From assembly GCF_003096095.1 (NCBI RefSeq), contig NZ_CP015453.1:3814248-3878247 (forward strand): a DNA stretch of 64,000 nt, in the 5' to 3' direction. Shown here in pieces: positions 15,825 to 24,097 of the stretch. Made by a program: the position numbers and the translations under genes. The notes below the pieces were generated by a model. The model worked only from the letters and a program-made list of their open reading frames with translations. It was not told where the DNA came from and did not search any database. Numbering within the stretch: the stretch's first letter is position 1; each line of letters starts with the position of its first letter. Source of the DNA: Dietzia psychralcaliphila. Lineage in GTDB: Bacteria > Actinomycetota > Actinomycetes > Mycobacteriales > Mycobacteriaceae.

Positions 15825-17258
15825 GTGAGATCACCGTTATCCGACCGGGCCACCACCCGCGGCCTGCCCACCCTCGCCGGGGCTCTCGCGTTGGGTCTGG
15901 TCGTGGCCCTGGCACCGGCTCTCACGACCGGCGCGGCTCCGGAGGCCGCCGCGCAGGGTTCATCCGACCAGGGTTCATCGGCACAGGGTTCACCGGCACA
16001 GGGTTCATCCGACCAGGGTGCGTCCGCGAATGGTTCGTCCAACGCGCCGGACCGGACCGCGTTCTACACCCCACCGGCGGAGTTGCCCGCGGACCCCGGA
16101 ACAGTGATCCGCAGCGAGCCCATGACCATCACGCCGAGCGTGCCGGACCTCGTCGCCGGCGGAGCGCTGCCCGCCGACGCACAGCGGATCATGTACCGCT
16201 CTACGGGCGCGGCGGGCGGACCCGTCGCCGTCACCGGCACCTACCTGCAGCCCAAGTCCCCCTGGGCCGGCCCGGGCCCGCGACCGCTCGCCGTGGTCAC
16301 ACCCGGCACGCAGGGCCAGGGCGACCAGTGCGCGCCCTCCAAGTCCATGGAGGTCGGGCTCAGCACCCAGACGACCCCGCTCTCGATGGCGGCGGGGTAC
16401 TCGCTGATCGACGCGTACGCGATGCTCGCCGAGGGCTTCGCCGTCGTCGTCACCGACTACGAGGGGCTGGGCACGCCCGGGCACCACCCCTACGTCAACC
16501 GTGACTCCCAGGGCCGCTCGGCCCTGGACGCCGCACGCGCCGCGGTCCGGCTGGCCGGCACCGACCTCGCCCCCGACTCCCCCACCGTGGTGAGCGGGTA
16601 CTCCCAGGGTGGCGGCGCGGCCGCCGCCGCCGGCGAGATGCAGCCGGAGTACGCGCCGGACCTCAACCTGGTGGGCATCGCCGCGGGCGCCCCACCGTCG
16701 GACATGCTCGGCACCCTCGACCGCGTCGACGGCGGCGTGCTCACCGGTGCCGTCGGGTACGCGATCAACGGGATCCTGCAGGTCCACCCCGAGCTGCGAG
16801 CTGCGTTCGACCGCCAGCTCAACGACGAGGGCCGGCGCATGCTCGAGGTGACCTCGACCCAGTGCGTCGCCGAGACCGCGTTCGCCTACGGCCTGCGCCG
16901 CACCAACGAGTTCACCGTGCACGGCAACTCACTGGCCGACGCCGCCCGGTCCGAACCCGAGATCCTGCGGGTCCTTGAGAGCTACAACCTCGGCGCGGTG
17001 GCCCCCACGGTCCCCTCGCTGGTCCTGATCGGCCGCAACGACGACGTGGTCCCGCACTACACCGCGGTGGACCTGGTCCGCGACTGGTGCGCCCAGGGCA
17101 CCACCGTCGAGCTGCGCACCGCGGAGCTACCCGCTCTCGCCCCGGGCCTGGTGATCGACCACGCCCTGCCGATGCTGTCCGAGGTCTCCACCAACGCCCG
17201 CTACCTCATGGACCGCGTGCACGACCGACCCGCGCCGAACTCCTGCGGCACGGTCTGA
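15825..17258 (+). CDS. Secreted lipase, LIP (secretory lipase) family, with repeat linker
   Basis: This 477-residue secreted lipase is a paralogue of the lipase at 11346. A Sec signal (hydrophobic core about 19-36) is followed by a Gly-Ser-Gln linker of pentapeptide repeats (about 45-72) and then the catalytic domain. Recognisable are PGTQGQGDQCAPS (oxyanion side), GYSQGGGAA (nucleophile about 260), an Asp in LIGRNDDVVPH and a His in VIDHALP near the C terminus. It probably hydrolyses acyl esters at the cell surface. The start is GTG at 15825 with GGAGA upstream. The linker may tether or space the enzyme in the mycolate envelope. Confidence 0.88.
   Translation: MRSPLSDRATTRGLPTLAGALALGLVVALAPALTTGAAPEAAAQGSSDQGSSAQGSPAQGSSDQGASANGSSNAPDRTAFYTPPAELPADPGTVIRSEPMTITPSVPDLVAGGALPADAQRIMYRSTGAAGGPVAVTGTYLQPKSPWAGPGPRPLAVVTPGTQGQGDQCAPSKSMEVGLSTQTTPLSMAAGYSLIDAYAMLAEGFAVVVTDYEGLGTPGHHPYVNRDSQGRSALDAARAAVRLAGTDLAPDSPTVVSGYSQGGGAAAAAGEMQPEYAPDLNLVGIAAGAPPSDMLGTLDRVDGGVLTGAVGYAINGILQVHPELRAAFDRQLNDEGRRMLEVTSTQCVAETAFAYGLRRTNEFTVHGNSLADAARSEPEILRVLESYNLGAVAPTVPSLVLIGRNDDVVPHYTAVDLVRDWCAQGTTVELRTAELPALAPGLVIDHALPMLSEVSTNARYLMDRVHDRPAPNSCGTV
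15957..16040 (+). repeat. In-frame 15-bp tandem repeats encoding GSS(D/A)Q
   Basis: Five full 15-base units beginning GGTTCATCCGACCAG and a 9-base remnant encode GSSDQ, GSSAQ, GSPAQ, GSSDQ, GASAN and GSS directly after the signal peptide of the lipase. Two units are identical at the DNA level, which suggests recent slippage. Confidence 0.9.
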
Positions 17259-17267
17259 CACCGGTCG

Positions 17268-17301
17268 ACGGAGGGGCCCGCCGGGTGGCGGGCCCCTCCG
17301 T
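17268..17301. terminator. Bidirectional terminator hairpin, 15-bp perfect stem
   Basis: ACGGAGGGGCCCGCC / GGCGGGCCCCTCCGT form a perfect stem with a GGGT loop between two convergent stop codons (17258 and 17308). No U-tract follows, as is usual in high-GC actinobacteria. Being symmetric, it can serve both genes. Confidence 0.88.
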
Positions 17302-17307
17302 CGTCCG

Positions 17308-17742
17308 TCAGGGCAGATTGTGGTGGAACGCCTGCTGCTGGGACAGTCGGGCGATCCGCCAGCCCTCGCCGGTCCGGACGAACTCGAGCAGGTACCAGAG
17401 CCCGTAGAAGAACACCTGCTGGTCCTTCTCCTCCACAGGTTTCAGCGCCATCGGGTTGAAGCACATGCAGCGCCCGGTCGCGGCGTCGCCGTCCAGCGTC
17501 ACCTCGAGGTTGCCCATGAGGTGCTGGGTGGCCGCGAAGATCGGCAGCATCTCGGCCAACCACGCCCGCACGGCCGGATAGTCGTCCGCCGGGCCGCCCG
17601 AGGCCTCGAAACTGACCCGCGCGTCCGGGGTGAACACCCGGTCCAGCCCGTCGAAGTCCTTCGAATCGATGCAGGTCGCGTACCTGGTCATCAGGTCCTG
17701 CAGATCCCAGCGATCGGATAGTTCGACCAGTGTTCGCGTCAT
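17308..17742 (-). CDS. NTF2-like/SnoaL-type protein
   Basis: This 144-residue protein has the cone-shaped NTF2 fold pattern. An N-terminal helix pair (LSDRWDLQDLMTRYATCIDSKDFDGLDRVFTPDA) is followed by the beta sheet with HLMGNLEV and GLWYLLEFVRTGEGWRIARL. Members act as small isomerases, dehydratases or ligand binders, often in steroid or polyketide chemistry. The divergent partner belongs to the same fold and is followed by an SDR, so a shared small-molecule pathway is likely. The ATG at 17742 sits seven bases after TAGCCT on the minus strand, so the mRNA may be leaderless. Confidence 0.82.
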   Translation of the reverse strand: MTRTLVELSDRWDLQDLMTRYATCIDSKDFDGLDRVFTPDARVSFEASGGPADDYPAVRAWLAEMLPIFAATQHLMGNLEVTLDGDAATGRCMCFNPMALKPVEEKDQQVFFYGLWYLLEFVRTGEGWRIARLSQQQAFHHNLP

Positions 17743-17766
17743 GGCTCCTAGGCTAACGTTGCCGGT
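17743..17766. promoter_or_regulatory. 24-bp divergent promoter with overlapping -10 boxes
   Basis: The whole intergenic space between two divergent NTF2-like genes is 24 bases. TAGGCT (17749-17754) reads as a plus-strand -10, and its one-base-shifted complement TAGCCT (17750-17755) as a minus-strand -10. Both would use -35 regions inside the opposite coding sequence, and polymerases could not occupy both at once. Confidence 0.45.
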
Positions 17767-18309
17767 ATGGAGTACGAGGTGGAAAGCCGAGCCCGCGACG
17801 CGATCGAGCAGTTGAAGTACCGGTACTGGCGGGCCTGCGACGCCAAGGACCCGGAGGGGTTCCGGTCGTGCTTCGTCACCGCCGGTGGCGTGCTGGACTT
17901 CGGCCCCCTCGGGCGTACCGACCCGGACACGATGGTCGGCATCTTCCGCCAGATCGCGTTGGCGACGGCCTCCGACGGTGGCCCCCGGATCCTCGACATG
18001 CACCACGGCTTCATGCCCTCTATCTCCGTCGAGGACCCGGCCGACAGTGGCGCGCCGCAGTTCGCGACCGGCACCTGGACCCTGCAGTTCCGTCAGGTGG
18101 ACCGCGAGAAGGGGACCGAGACCGTCTCCACGGGCGAGTACACGGATCGCTACGTGACGCAGGACGGCCACTGGGTGATGGCCGAGTGCCTGTTCACCCC
18201 GGGTTGGTCGGTCACGCGAACGCTCGACGACGCGACCGTGACGCACCCCGAGTTCGCCACCGTCCACCGCGACGACGCGGCTGCCGCGACCGCCGGGGCC
18301 GACTCGTGA
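17767..18309 (+). CDS. NTF2-like/SnoaL-type protein
   Basis: This 180-residue NTF2-fold protein begins with the helical signature ARDAIEQLKYRYWRACDAKDPEGFRSCF, followed by strands around QFATGTWTLQFRQVD and GEYTDRYVTQDGHWVMAECLF. An Ala/Asp-rich tail of about 25 residues has no clear structure. Family members include dehydratases and isomerases; the catalytic residues are not diagnostic here. Its stop overlaps the next start (GTGA), so it is co-translated with an SDR oxidoreductase. The pairing suggests sequential steps on one substrate, possibly a steroid or terpenoid. Confidence 0.82.
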   Translation: MEYEVESRARDAIEQLKYRYWRACDAKDPEGFRSCFVTAGGVLDFGPLGRTDPDTMVGIFRQIALATASDGGPRILDMHHGFMPSISVEDPADSGAPQFATGTWTLQFRQVDREKGTETVSTGEYTDRYVTQDGHWVMAECLFTPGWSVTRTLDDATVTHPEFATVHRDDAAAATAGADS

Positions 18310-19202
18310 TCGCGCGCGTCGCCCTGGTCACCGGTGGGAGTCGCGGCGTGGGCAGGGGTGTGGCCACCGCGCTCGCCGAAGCGGGCTGGACGGTCTACGT
18401 CACCGGACGCTCGGCCGGGAGACTGCAGGCCACGCTCGACGCGGCGGCGGGAGCGCCCGGCGAGGTGCGCCCGCTCGAGTGTGATCACGCCGACGACGAG
18501 CAGATCGTCGCCACGGTCGCCCGCGTCGCCACCGAGGCAGGGCGTCTGGACCTGCTGGTCAACAACGTGTGGACCAACCCCAAGGGCTTCATGGGCTTCA
18601 ACGGGAAGTTCTGGGAGCGGCCCGCCGGTGACTGGGACGCGCTCATGGGGATCGGGCTGCGCGCGCACTACGTCGCCAGCTGTGAGGCCGCCAAGGTGAT
18701 GGTCCCGCAGGGGTCGGGCCTCATGGTCAACATCTCGTCCTTCGGGTCGCGCTCGCCGTTCCACACCGTGCTCTACGGGATGAGCAAGACCGCCCTGGAC
18801 AAGATGGCCTCGGACATGGCCCACGAGCTCGCGGGCACCGGGGTGTCCACCCTGTCGCTGTGGCTCGGCCTCATCCGCACCGAGCTCATCCTGTCGTTGG
18901 GGATGGACGACTTCAACGGCTTCCCCCTGGATCGAGCCGAGGACCCGACCTTCGTCGGCCGCGTGATCGCGGCCCTGGCCGAGGACCCGGCGCTGCCGGA
19001 GCTGAGCGGGTCCACGGTCATCACCGCCGAGTACGGCCGCGAGCACGGGGTGACGAACGACGACGGCGCGGTGCCGCTGTCGCACCGCGGCGCCTTCGGC
19101 GGGGGTCCGCTCTTCCCACCCGTGACCGACGAGCAGCTGGGGATCACAACGGTCGACGAGGTGGCCGCGGCCGGTGGCCACAACGGGTTCGTGGGGCAGT
19201 AG
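18306..19202 (+). CDS. SDR-family oxidoreductase, DHRS1-like
   Basis: This 298-residue short-chain dehydrogenase has a GTG start overlapping the upstream stop. The cofactor motif TGGSRGVGRG is at about residues 8-17 and LVNNVW replaces the usual NNAG. The catalytic Ser lies in NISSFGS and the Tyr-Lys pair in LYGMSK. The modified NNxW motif and the sequence LGLIRTEL recall DHRS1-like proteins. It is expected to use NAD(P)(H) on a carbonyl or hydroxyl group. The operon partner is an NTF2-like protein, which supports a small catabolic or detoxifying module. Confidence 0.87.
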   Translation: MIARVALVTGGSRGVGRGVATALAEAGWTVYVTGRSAGRLQATLDAAAGAPGEVRPLECDHADDEQIVATVARVATEAGRLDLLVNNVWTNPKGFMGFNGKFWERPAGDWDALMGIGLRAHYVASCEAAKVMVPQGSGLMVNISSFGSRSPFHTVLYGMSKTALDKMASDMAHELAGTGVSTLSLWLGLIRTELILSLGMDDFNGFPLDRAEDPTFVGRVIAALAEDPALPELSGSTVITAEYGREHGVTNDDGAVPLSHRGAFGGGPLFPPVTDEQLGITTVDEVAAAGGHNGFVGQ

Positions 19203-19204
19203 CC

Positions 19205-19594
19205 GTGTCTCCGCAGGGGATCGGGGAGTTCGACGACCCGCTGGAGCGCCTCGAACGCAATGAGCGCCAAGCCAGCCAGGCGATCCGCTACGTCCTGCTC
19301 TCCGCCTCGGCGGTCGTCGCCTTTGCGGTGGTTCTGGTCGCTCTGGGCGGCGGTATCGGTGAGGAGTGCACGGAACCCGGCGGCACGTGTCTGACCGCCG
19401 ACCGGGTCGAGGTGGTGCTCCTGCCGCTGCTGCTGTCGGTGGGCCTGTCCGTGACGGCGGGCGTCAAGACGTACCGGCGGTGGAAGCAGCACATCCGGTG
19501 GCGGCCGTGGCTGTTCGCCAGCTACGCCATGTGGATGATCACCACCACCTACCTGATCGGCTCGTCCTCGGCGGTGTTCGTGCAGGTGGGCTGA
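19205..19594 (+). CDS. Small membrane protein of unknown function
   Basis: This 129-residue protein has a short acidic N terminus and three probable membrane helices (about 27-47, 67-84 and 100-122). A loop between the first two contains two cysteines (EECTEPGGTC). The charge pattern, with KTYRRWKQH after the second helix, suggests that segment faces the cytoplasm. I do not recognise the family. The GTG start lies two bases after the SDR stop, so it is probably in the same operon as the NTF2 and SDR genes. Its stop is 60 bases from the leuS stop. Confidence 0.65.
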   Translation: MSPQGIGEFDDPLERLERNERQASQAIRYVLLSASAVVAFAVVLVALGGGIGEECTEPGGTCLTADRVEVVLLPLLLSVGLSVTAGVKTYRRWKQHIRWRPWLFASYAMWMITTTYLIGSSSAVFVQVG

Positions 19595-19653
19595 CCGGGG
19601 TCGCGCTGGCGGAGTGGTCCCGACACGCATCGCACGTCGGGGAGGAAGCCGAG

Positions 19654-22600
19654 TCAGGGGACGACGTTGACCATCTTGCCGGGCACCACGATGACCTTCT
19701 TGGGCGTCGCGCCGCCGAGGTTGGCCTGCACCTTCTCGTCGGCCAGGGCAGCGGCCTCCACATCCGCCGGCGAGGCGTCCGCGGGGACGGTGATGCGCGA
19801 GCGCACCTTGCCCTTGATCTGCACCGGGTACTCCACGGAGTCCTCGACCAGGTAGGACTCGTCGTGCTCGGGGAACGGGCCGTGGGCCAGCGACCCGGTG
19901 TGCCCGAGCCGGGACCACAGTTCCTCCGCCAGGTGCGGGGCGACCGGTGCCACCATGAGCACCAGCGGCTCGACCACCGAGCGCGGCGCTCCCGGCCCCT
20001 CCGTCGGGTAGGCCTTGGTCAGGAAGTTCACGTACTCGATGAGCTTGGCGATCGCGGTGTTGTCGCGCAGTCCCGCGTAGTCGTCGCGGACACCGGCGAT
20101 CGCCTTGTGCAGCGCCTTGAGCACCTCCTGAGGCGGCTCCTCGCCGGTCACCCGGGCCTGCCCGGTGGACTCCTCGATCACCACGCGCCACAACCGCTGC
20201 AGGAAGCGGTGCGCCCCCACCACGTCCTTGGTGGCCCAGGGCCGTGAGGTGTCGAGCGGACCCATGGACATCTCGTACACGCGCAGGGTGTCGGCGCCGT
20301 ACTCGTCGCAGATCTCGTCCGGCGAGACGGAGTTCTTGAGCGACTTGCCCATCTTCCCGTACTCCTGGAACACCTCGGGCGCGTCAGGGGATCCGTTCAG
20401 ATAGAACTTTCCGTCCCGCTCCTCTACATCCGCAGCGGGCACGTAGACACCACGCGAATCGGTGTAGGCGAACGCCTGGATGTAGCCCTGGTTGAACAGG
20501 CGCCGGTACGGCTCTTCGCTGGTCACGTGGCCGAGGTCGAAGAGGACCTTGTGCCAGAATCGCGAGTAGAGCAGGTGCAGCACGGCGTGTTCGACTCCAC
20601 CGACGTAGAGGTCCACCCCACCGGGGTCGCCCTCGCCGTGGATCTCGGGCCGCGGTCCGGTCCAGTAGCGCTCGTTCTCCAACGCGCACATCTCGTCGGA
20701 GTTCGTGGGGTCGATGTAGCGCAACTGATACCAGCTGGAGCCGGCCCAGTTGGGCATCACGTTGGCGTCGCGGGTGAATGTGCGGGTGCCCAGTCCGTCG
20801 CCGAGATCAAGCTCGACGGTCATCCACTCGGTGGCCTTGGCCAACGGCGGGGAGGGCATCGAGTCGGCGTCGTCGGGGTCGAACGAGACGGGCTTGTAGT
20901 CCTCGACCTCGGGCAACTCCACCGGCAACATCTCGTCGGGCAGCGCGTGCGGGACGCCGTCGGAGTCGTAGACCACCGGGAACGGCTCGCCCCAGTAGCG
21001 CTGGCGGGCGAAGAGCCAGTCCCGCAGCTTGTACTGGACGGTCCCCTCGCCGGTGCCCTCGCCCTCGAGCCAGGCGATGGTCGCGGCCTTGGCCTCGTCG
21101 ACGCCCATGCCGTCGAGCGACAGCCCGCGCTCGTTGACCGAGTTCACGGCTACGCCGTCTCCCGCGTAGGACTCGGCCTGCACGTCCAGCTCGCGCCCGT
21201 CGGCCGGGGCCACGACCTGCACGATCGGCAGGCCGAAGGCGGTGGCGAACTCGTGGTCGCGGGAGTCGTGGGCGGGCACGGCCATGATCGCGCCGGTGCC
21301 GTAGCCCATGAGTACGTAGTCGGCCACGAACACCGGTACCTGCGCGCCGTTGACCGGGTTGACGGCGTAGGCGCCGGTGAAGACGCCGGTCTTGTCCTTG
21401 TTCTCCTGGCGCTCCAGATCGGACTTGGTGGCGGCCCGGCGCCGGTACTCCTGCACGGCCTCGGCCGGCGAGGAGTGCCCGCCGGTCCAGCGCTCGTCCA
21501 GCTCGGCGGCAGCGCCGCCCGCAGCATCACCCTCTCGGTCTCCCCCACCGCCGACCGCCCCGGCCTCCGGCCAGAACGGCCCGGCCAGCTCGTCGACGAG
21601 CGGGTGCTCCGGAGAGAGCACCATGTAGGTGGCGCCGAACAGGGTGTCGGGGCGGGTGGTGAACACCTCGATGGACCGGTCCGCCACGGCGAAGCGCACG
21701 CGCGCGCCCTGTGAGCGTCCGATCCAGTTGCGCTGCATCGACTTGACCTTGTCGGTCCAGTCCAGCCGGTCCAGGTCGTCGACCAGCCGGTCGGAGTACG
21801 CGGTGATGCGCATCATCCACTGGGAGAGGTTCTTGCGGAAGACGGGGAAGTTGCCCCGCTCGGAGCGCCCCTCGGCGGTGACCTCCTCGTTGGCCAGCAC
21901 GGTGCCCAGCCCGGGGCACCAGTTGACGGTCGAGTCCGACAGGTACACCAGGCGGTGCGCGTCGAGGACCTTCTCCTGCTCCCCCGCGGTCAGATCGGCC
22001 CAGGATCGGCCGGCGAACTCACCCGGAAGCGAGCGGGAGCCGTCCGCGAACTGCTCGCGCAGTTCGGAGATGGGGCGGGCCCGACCGGTGCGCCTGGCGT
22101 TCTCGCGGTGGTCGGTGGTGCGGGCGGGGGCGTCGGGGTCGTACCAGGAACCGTGGATCTGCAGGAAGATCCACTGCGTCCAGCGGTAGAAGTCGGTGTC
22201 GGTGGTGGCGAACACGCGGCGGCGGTCGTGGCCCAGGCCCAGGCGACCGAGCTGGCGCTCCATGTTGGCGATGTTGGCCTCGGTGGTCACGCGCGGGTGC
22301 TGGCCGGTCTGCACCGCGTACTGCTCGGCGGGCAGGCCGAACGCGTCGTAGCCCAGCGTGTGCAGGACGTTGGCGCCGAGCATGCGGTTGTAGCGGGCGA
22401 AGACGTCGGTGGCGATGTACCCGAGCGGGTGGCCGACGTGGAGGCCGGCGCCCGAGGGATACGGGAACATGTCCTGCACGAAGAGCTTGTCCTCCGGCAG
22501 CGGCGCACCGTCCTCGGCCGCGAGCGGGCCGACGGGGTTGGGGGCCTCGAAAGTTCCGCGCTCGGACCACTCCCGCCGCCAGCGGTCCTCGATCTGGCCG

Positions 22601-22752
22601 GCGAGGGCGGCGCCGTACCGGTGGGCCGGGCCGGCCTGCTCGGTCTGCGCCCCGGTGTCCGACTGCGCACCGCTGCTGGACTGCGCGCCGGTGTCGAGAT
22701 GCGCTCCGGCGTCGAAGTGCCCTGCGGTGACGGTCTCGTCGCTGCTGCTCAC
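19654..22752 (-). CDS. leuS: Leucyl-tRNA synthetase
   Basis: This 1032-residue class I synthetase charges tRNA-Leu. The HIGH motif appears as HVGH (about 105-108) in [16 protein letters not shown], and KMSKS appears as KMGKS near residue 797. A CP1 editing domain lies between them, and a C-terminal anticodon-binding domain ends in [10 protein letters not shown]. Two features are not standard: an N-terminal extension of about 45 residues made of GAQ-type repeats, and a Gly/Ala/Asp-rich insert in the editing region (about 395-420). The start is GTG at 22752, with GGAGAG about ten bases upstream; a longer frame to 22833 crosses the inverted repeat and was rejected. It is the only gene of its operon. 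Confidence 0.96.
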   Translation of the reverse strand: MSSSDETVTAGHFDAGAHLDTGAQSSSGAQSDTGAQTEQAGPAHRYGAALAGQIEDRWRREWSERGTFEAPNPVGPLAAEDGAPLPEDKLFVQDMFPYPSGAGLHVGHPLGYIATDVFARYNRMLGANVLHTLGYDAFGLPAEQYAVQTGQHPRVTTEANIANMERQLGRLGLGHDRRRVFATTDTDFYRWTQWIFLQIHGSWYDPDAPARTTDHRENARRTGRARPISELREQFADGSRSLPGEFAGRSWADLTAGEQEKVLDAHRLVYLSDSTVNWCPGLGTVLANEEVTAEGRSERGNFPVFRKNLSQWMMRITAYSDRLVDDLDRLDWTDKVKSMQRNWIGRSQGARVRFAVADRSIEVFTTRPDTLFGATYMVLSPEHPLVDELAGPFWPEAGAVGGGGDREGDAAGGAAAELDERWTGGHSSPAEAVQEYRRRAATKSDLERQENKDKTGVFTGAYAVNPVNGAQVPVFVADYVLMGYGTGAIMAVPAHDSRDHEFATAFGLPIVQVVAPADGRELDVQAESYAGDGVAVNSVNERGLSLDGMGVDEAKAATIAWLEGEGTGEGTVQYKLRDWLFARQRYWGEPFPVVYDSDGVPHALPDEMLPVELPEVEDYKPVSFDPDDADSMPSPPLAKATEWMTVELDLGDGLGTRTFTRDANVMPNWAGSSWYQLRYIDPTNSDEMCALENERYWTGPRPEIHGEGDPGGVDLYVGGVEHAVLHLLYSRFWHKVLFDLGHVTSEEPYRRLFNQGYIQAFAYTDSRGVYVPAADVEERDGKFYLNGSPDAPEVFQEYGKMGKSLKNSVSPDEICDEYGADTLRVYEMSMGPLDTSRPWATKDVVGAHRFLQRLWRVVIEESTGQARVTGEEPPQEVLKALHKAIAGVRDDYAGLRDNTAIAKLIEYVNFLTKAYPTEGPGAPRSVVEPLVLMVAPVAPHLAEELWSRLGHTGSLAHGPFPEHDESYLVEDSVEYPVQIKGKVRSRITVPADASPADVEAAALADEKVQANLGGATPKKVIVVPGKMVNVVP
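22646..22717 (-). repeat. 18-bp tandem repeats in the leuS N-terminal extension
   Basis: Four 18-base units starting TGCGC(C/A/G/T)CCG on the plus strand encode the GAHLD / GAQSS / GAQSD / GAQTE-like repeats of LeuS before the conserved catalytic core. The units are imperfect but keep the reading frame, so the extension is a tolerated, expandable disordered tail. Confidence 0.8.
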
Positions 22753-22778
22753 GGTTGTCTGCTCTCCCTGGTCCTCGC

Positions 22779-22851
22779 CGGTGCCCACACGCAGGCTTCG
22801 GACAAGCCTAAACCCTGGACGGGATCGGGCCACGTCAGCGTGTGGGCACCG
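22779..22851 (-). promoter_or_regulatory. Long inverted repeat upstream of leuS with nested hairpin
   Basis: CGGTGCCCACACGC (22779-22792) and GCGTGTGGGCACCG (22838-22851) are perfect 14-bp complementary arms separated by 45 bases. Inside lies a second perfect hairpin AGGCTT / AAGCCT (22793-22798 with 22804-22809). The near arm ends 27 bases before the leuS GTG. As RNA this would be a stable leader structure. As DNA the arms flank a possible -10 (TAGGCT on the minus strand, about 22805-22810). It may control leuS; the mechanism cannot be read directly. Confidence 0.55.
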
Positions 22852-22887
22852 TGGGCGTTCAGGCCGGGTGATCAGGCCGCGTGTTCG

Positions 22888-22942
22888 GTCCGGGCGATCG
22901 GTCCGGGCGATCAGGCCCGGGCGATCAGGCCCGGGCGATCAG
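22888..22942. repeat. 14-bp minisatellite at the doxX stop codon
   Basis: About four copies of a 14-base unit GCCCGGGCGATCAG, preceded by degenerate copies, run into the last codons and stop of doxX (stop at 22939-22941). The unit is not divisible by three, fitting its mostly noncoding position. Confidence 0.85.
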
Positions 22943-23421
22943 GCCCGGGCGGCGCGACGCCCGGCGATCAGCGCGTCGAGACTGTATCGCCCGGCGCCGA
23001 TCAGCCCGAAGACCGTCGCGGCCAGGGCGATGACGGCGACGAGCTCCCAGCCACCGTTGGTGGCGAAGATCCCGGCGCCCTGGTGGACGAAGAAGTAGGC
23101 GCCGACCATGACCACGACGACGAGGGCCGCGACCACCGGCGTGAGCAGCCCCAGGATCAGCAGGATCCCACCGATCAGCTCGACACCGCCCGCGAACACC
23201 GCGGCCGCCTGGGCTGCCGGGACACCGACGGAGTCGAAGAACTCGCCGGTGGCTCCTGCGCCGTTGGTGACGAGCTTCTCCCAGCCGTGGGCGATCAGGA
23301 CGACACCGAGCAGCGCGCGGGTGAGGAGCAGTCCGATGTCGCGGACGACCCGCGGGACGGGCACGAGGCGGGTCTCGCTCTCGGTGGCGCGGTGGGCGGG
23401 GGTGGTTGCCGTGGTGGTCAC
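22939..23421 (-). CDS. DoxX-family membrane protein
   Basis: This 160-residue integral membrane protein has four hydrophobic helices. The family pattern is clear: RDIGLLLTRALLGVVLIAHGWEKL, then FAGGVELIGGILLILGLLTPVVA, then AYFFVHQGAG. DoxX proteins are linked to quinone-dependent or thiol-related oxidoreductases, and in mycobacteria to a membrane oxidoreductase complex with SodA and SseA. A MarR regulator is transcribed divergently 100 bases away and probably controls it. The C terminus runs into a 14-bp minisatellite, so its last residues (GRRAARA) may vary between strains. Confidence 0.88.
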   Translation of the reverse strand: MTTTATTPAHRATESETRLVPVPRVVRDIGLLLTRALLGVVLIAHGWEKLVTNGAGATGEFFDSVGVPAAQAAAVFAGGVELIGGILLILGLLTPVVAALVVVVMVGAYFFVHQGAGIFATNGGWELVAVIALAATVFGLIGAGRYSLDALIAGRRAARA

Positions 23422-23470
23422 GTCAGTGGTCCTCTCGAATTACCCATCCCTGTGGATGATGCGTCACACA

Positions 23471-23500
23471 CTTCTACCGCCGCCCTAGGTGTCGTGTCAA
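23471..23500 (-). promoter_or_regulatory. Candidate doxX promoter
   Basis: On the minus strand TTGACA (23495-23500) is a perfect -35, separated by 18 bases from TAGAAG (23471-23476). CTACCG and CGGTAG flank it as 6-bp inverted arms (from 23474 and from about 23507), a plausible MarR site. The divergent MarR gene has TAGGGT six bases before its ATG, so that mRNA may be leaderless. Confidence 0.5.
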
Positions 23501-23521
23501 CTAAGACGGTAGGGTGGGGTC

Positions 23522-24097
23522 ATGGCTGAAAAGGTGACCAGTAACCACGTGCGATGGCTGACCGACGAGGAGAAGGCGCTCTGGCGCGACTACCTCGCGA
23601 TCCAGGGTCGCCTGCACCTGGAGATCCAGCGTGATCTCAAGGCCACATCGAGCCTGACGGAGCCCGAGTTCGAGGTGCTCGCGATCCTCAGCGAGGCCGA
23701 CGGACCACTACGGATGACGGCGCTGTCCGACGTCCTGCAATGGGAACGCAGCCGGCTCTCCCACCAGGTCACCCGGATGGTCAAACGCGGACTGGTCCAG
23801 CGGACCAGTTGCCCCACCGACGGCCGGGGCGCGTTCGTCTCCGTCACCGAGGAGGGGATGCGCGAGATCGAGAAGGCCGCACCCGATCACGTCGCCACCG
23901 TGCGCCGGGAGTTCCTGGACCGGCTCAGCGAGCAGGACAAGCGCGAACTCGCCCGACTCCTCGCGCTGGTCGAAGGTTCGGCAGGTGCTGGTCCGGCGGG
24001 CACCGGTTCGGCGGGGATTGTCTCCGCGGGCGATGGTTGCGCGGGGGATGAGGCGAATCGGAATTACCCCGCCGCGGGCGTACCCTCAGGGGCGTGA
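23522..24097 (+). CDS. MarR-family transcriptional regulator
   Basis: This 191-residue winged-helix regulator has its core at about residues 20-150: LTEPEFEVLAILSEADGPLRMTALSDVLQWERSRLSHQVTRM is the recognition region and GLVQRTSCPTDGRGAFVSVTEEG the wing. The C terminus adds a Gly/Ala/Ser repeat tail (AGAGPAGTGSAG) that is not part of the fold and looks like expanded low-complexity sequence. It is divergent from doxX and likely represses it in response to a small ligand or oxidant. The stop overlaps the start of the SdpI-family gene by four bases, so a membrane sensor is co-expressed. Confidence 0.9.
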   Translation: MAEKVTSNHVRWLTDEEKALWRDYLAIQGRLHLEIQRDLKATSSLTEPEFEVLAILSEADGPLRMTALSDVLQWERSRLSHQVTRMVKRGLVQRTSCPTDGRGAFVSVTEEGMREIEKAAPDHVATVRREFLDRLSEQDKRELARLLALVEGSAGAGPAGTGSAGIVSAGDGCAGDEANRNYPAAGVPSGA

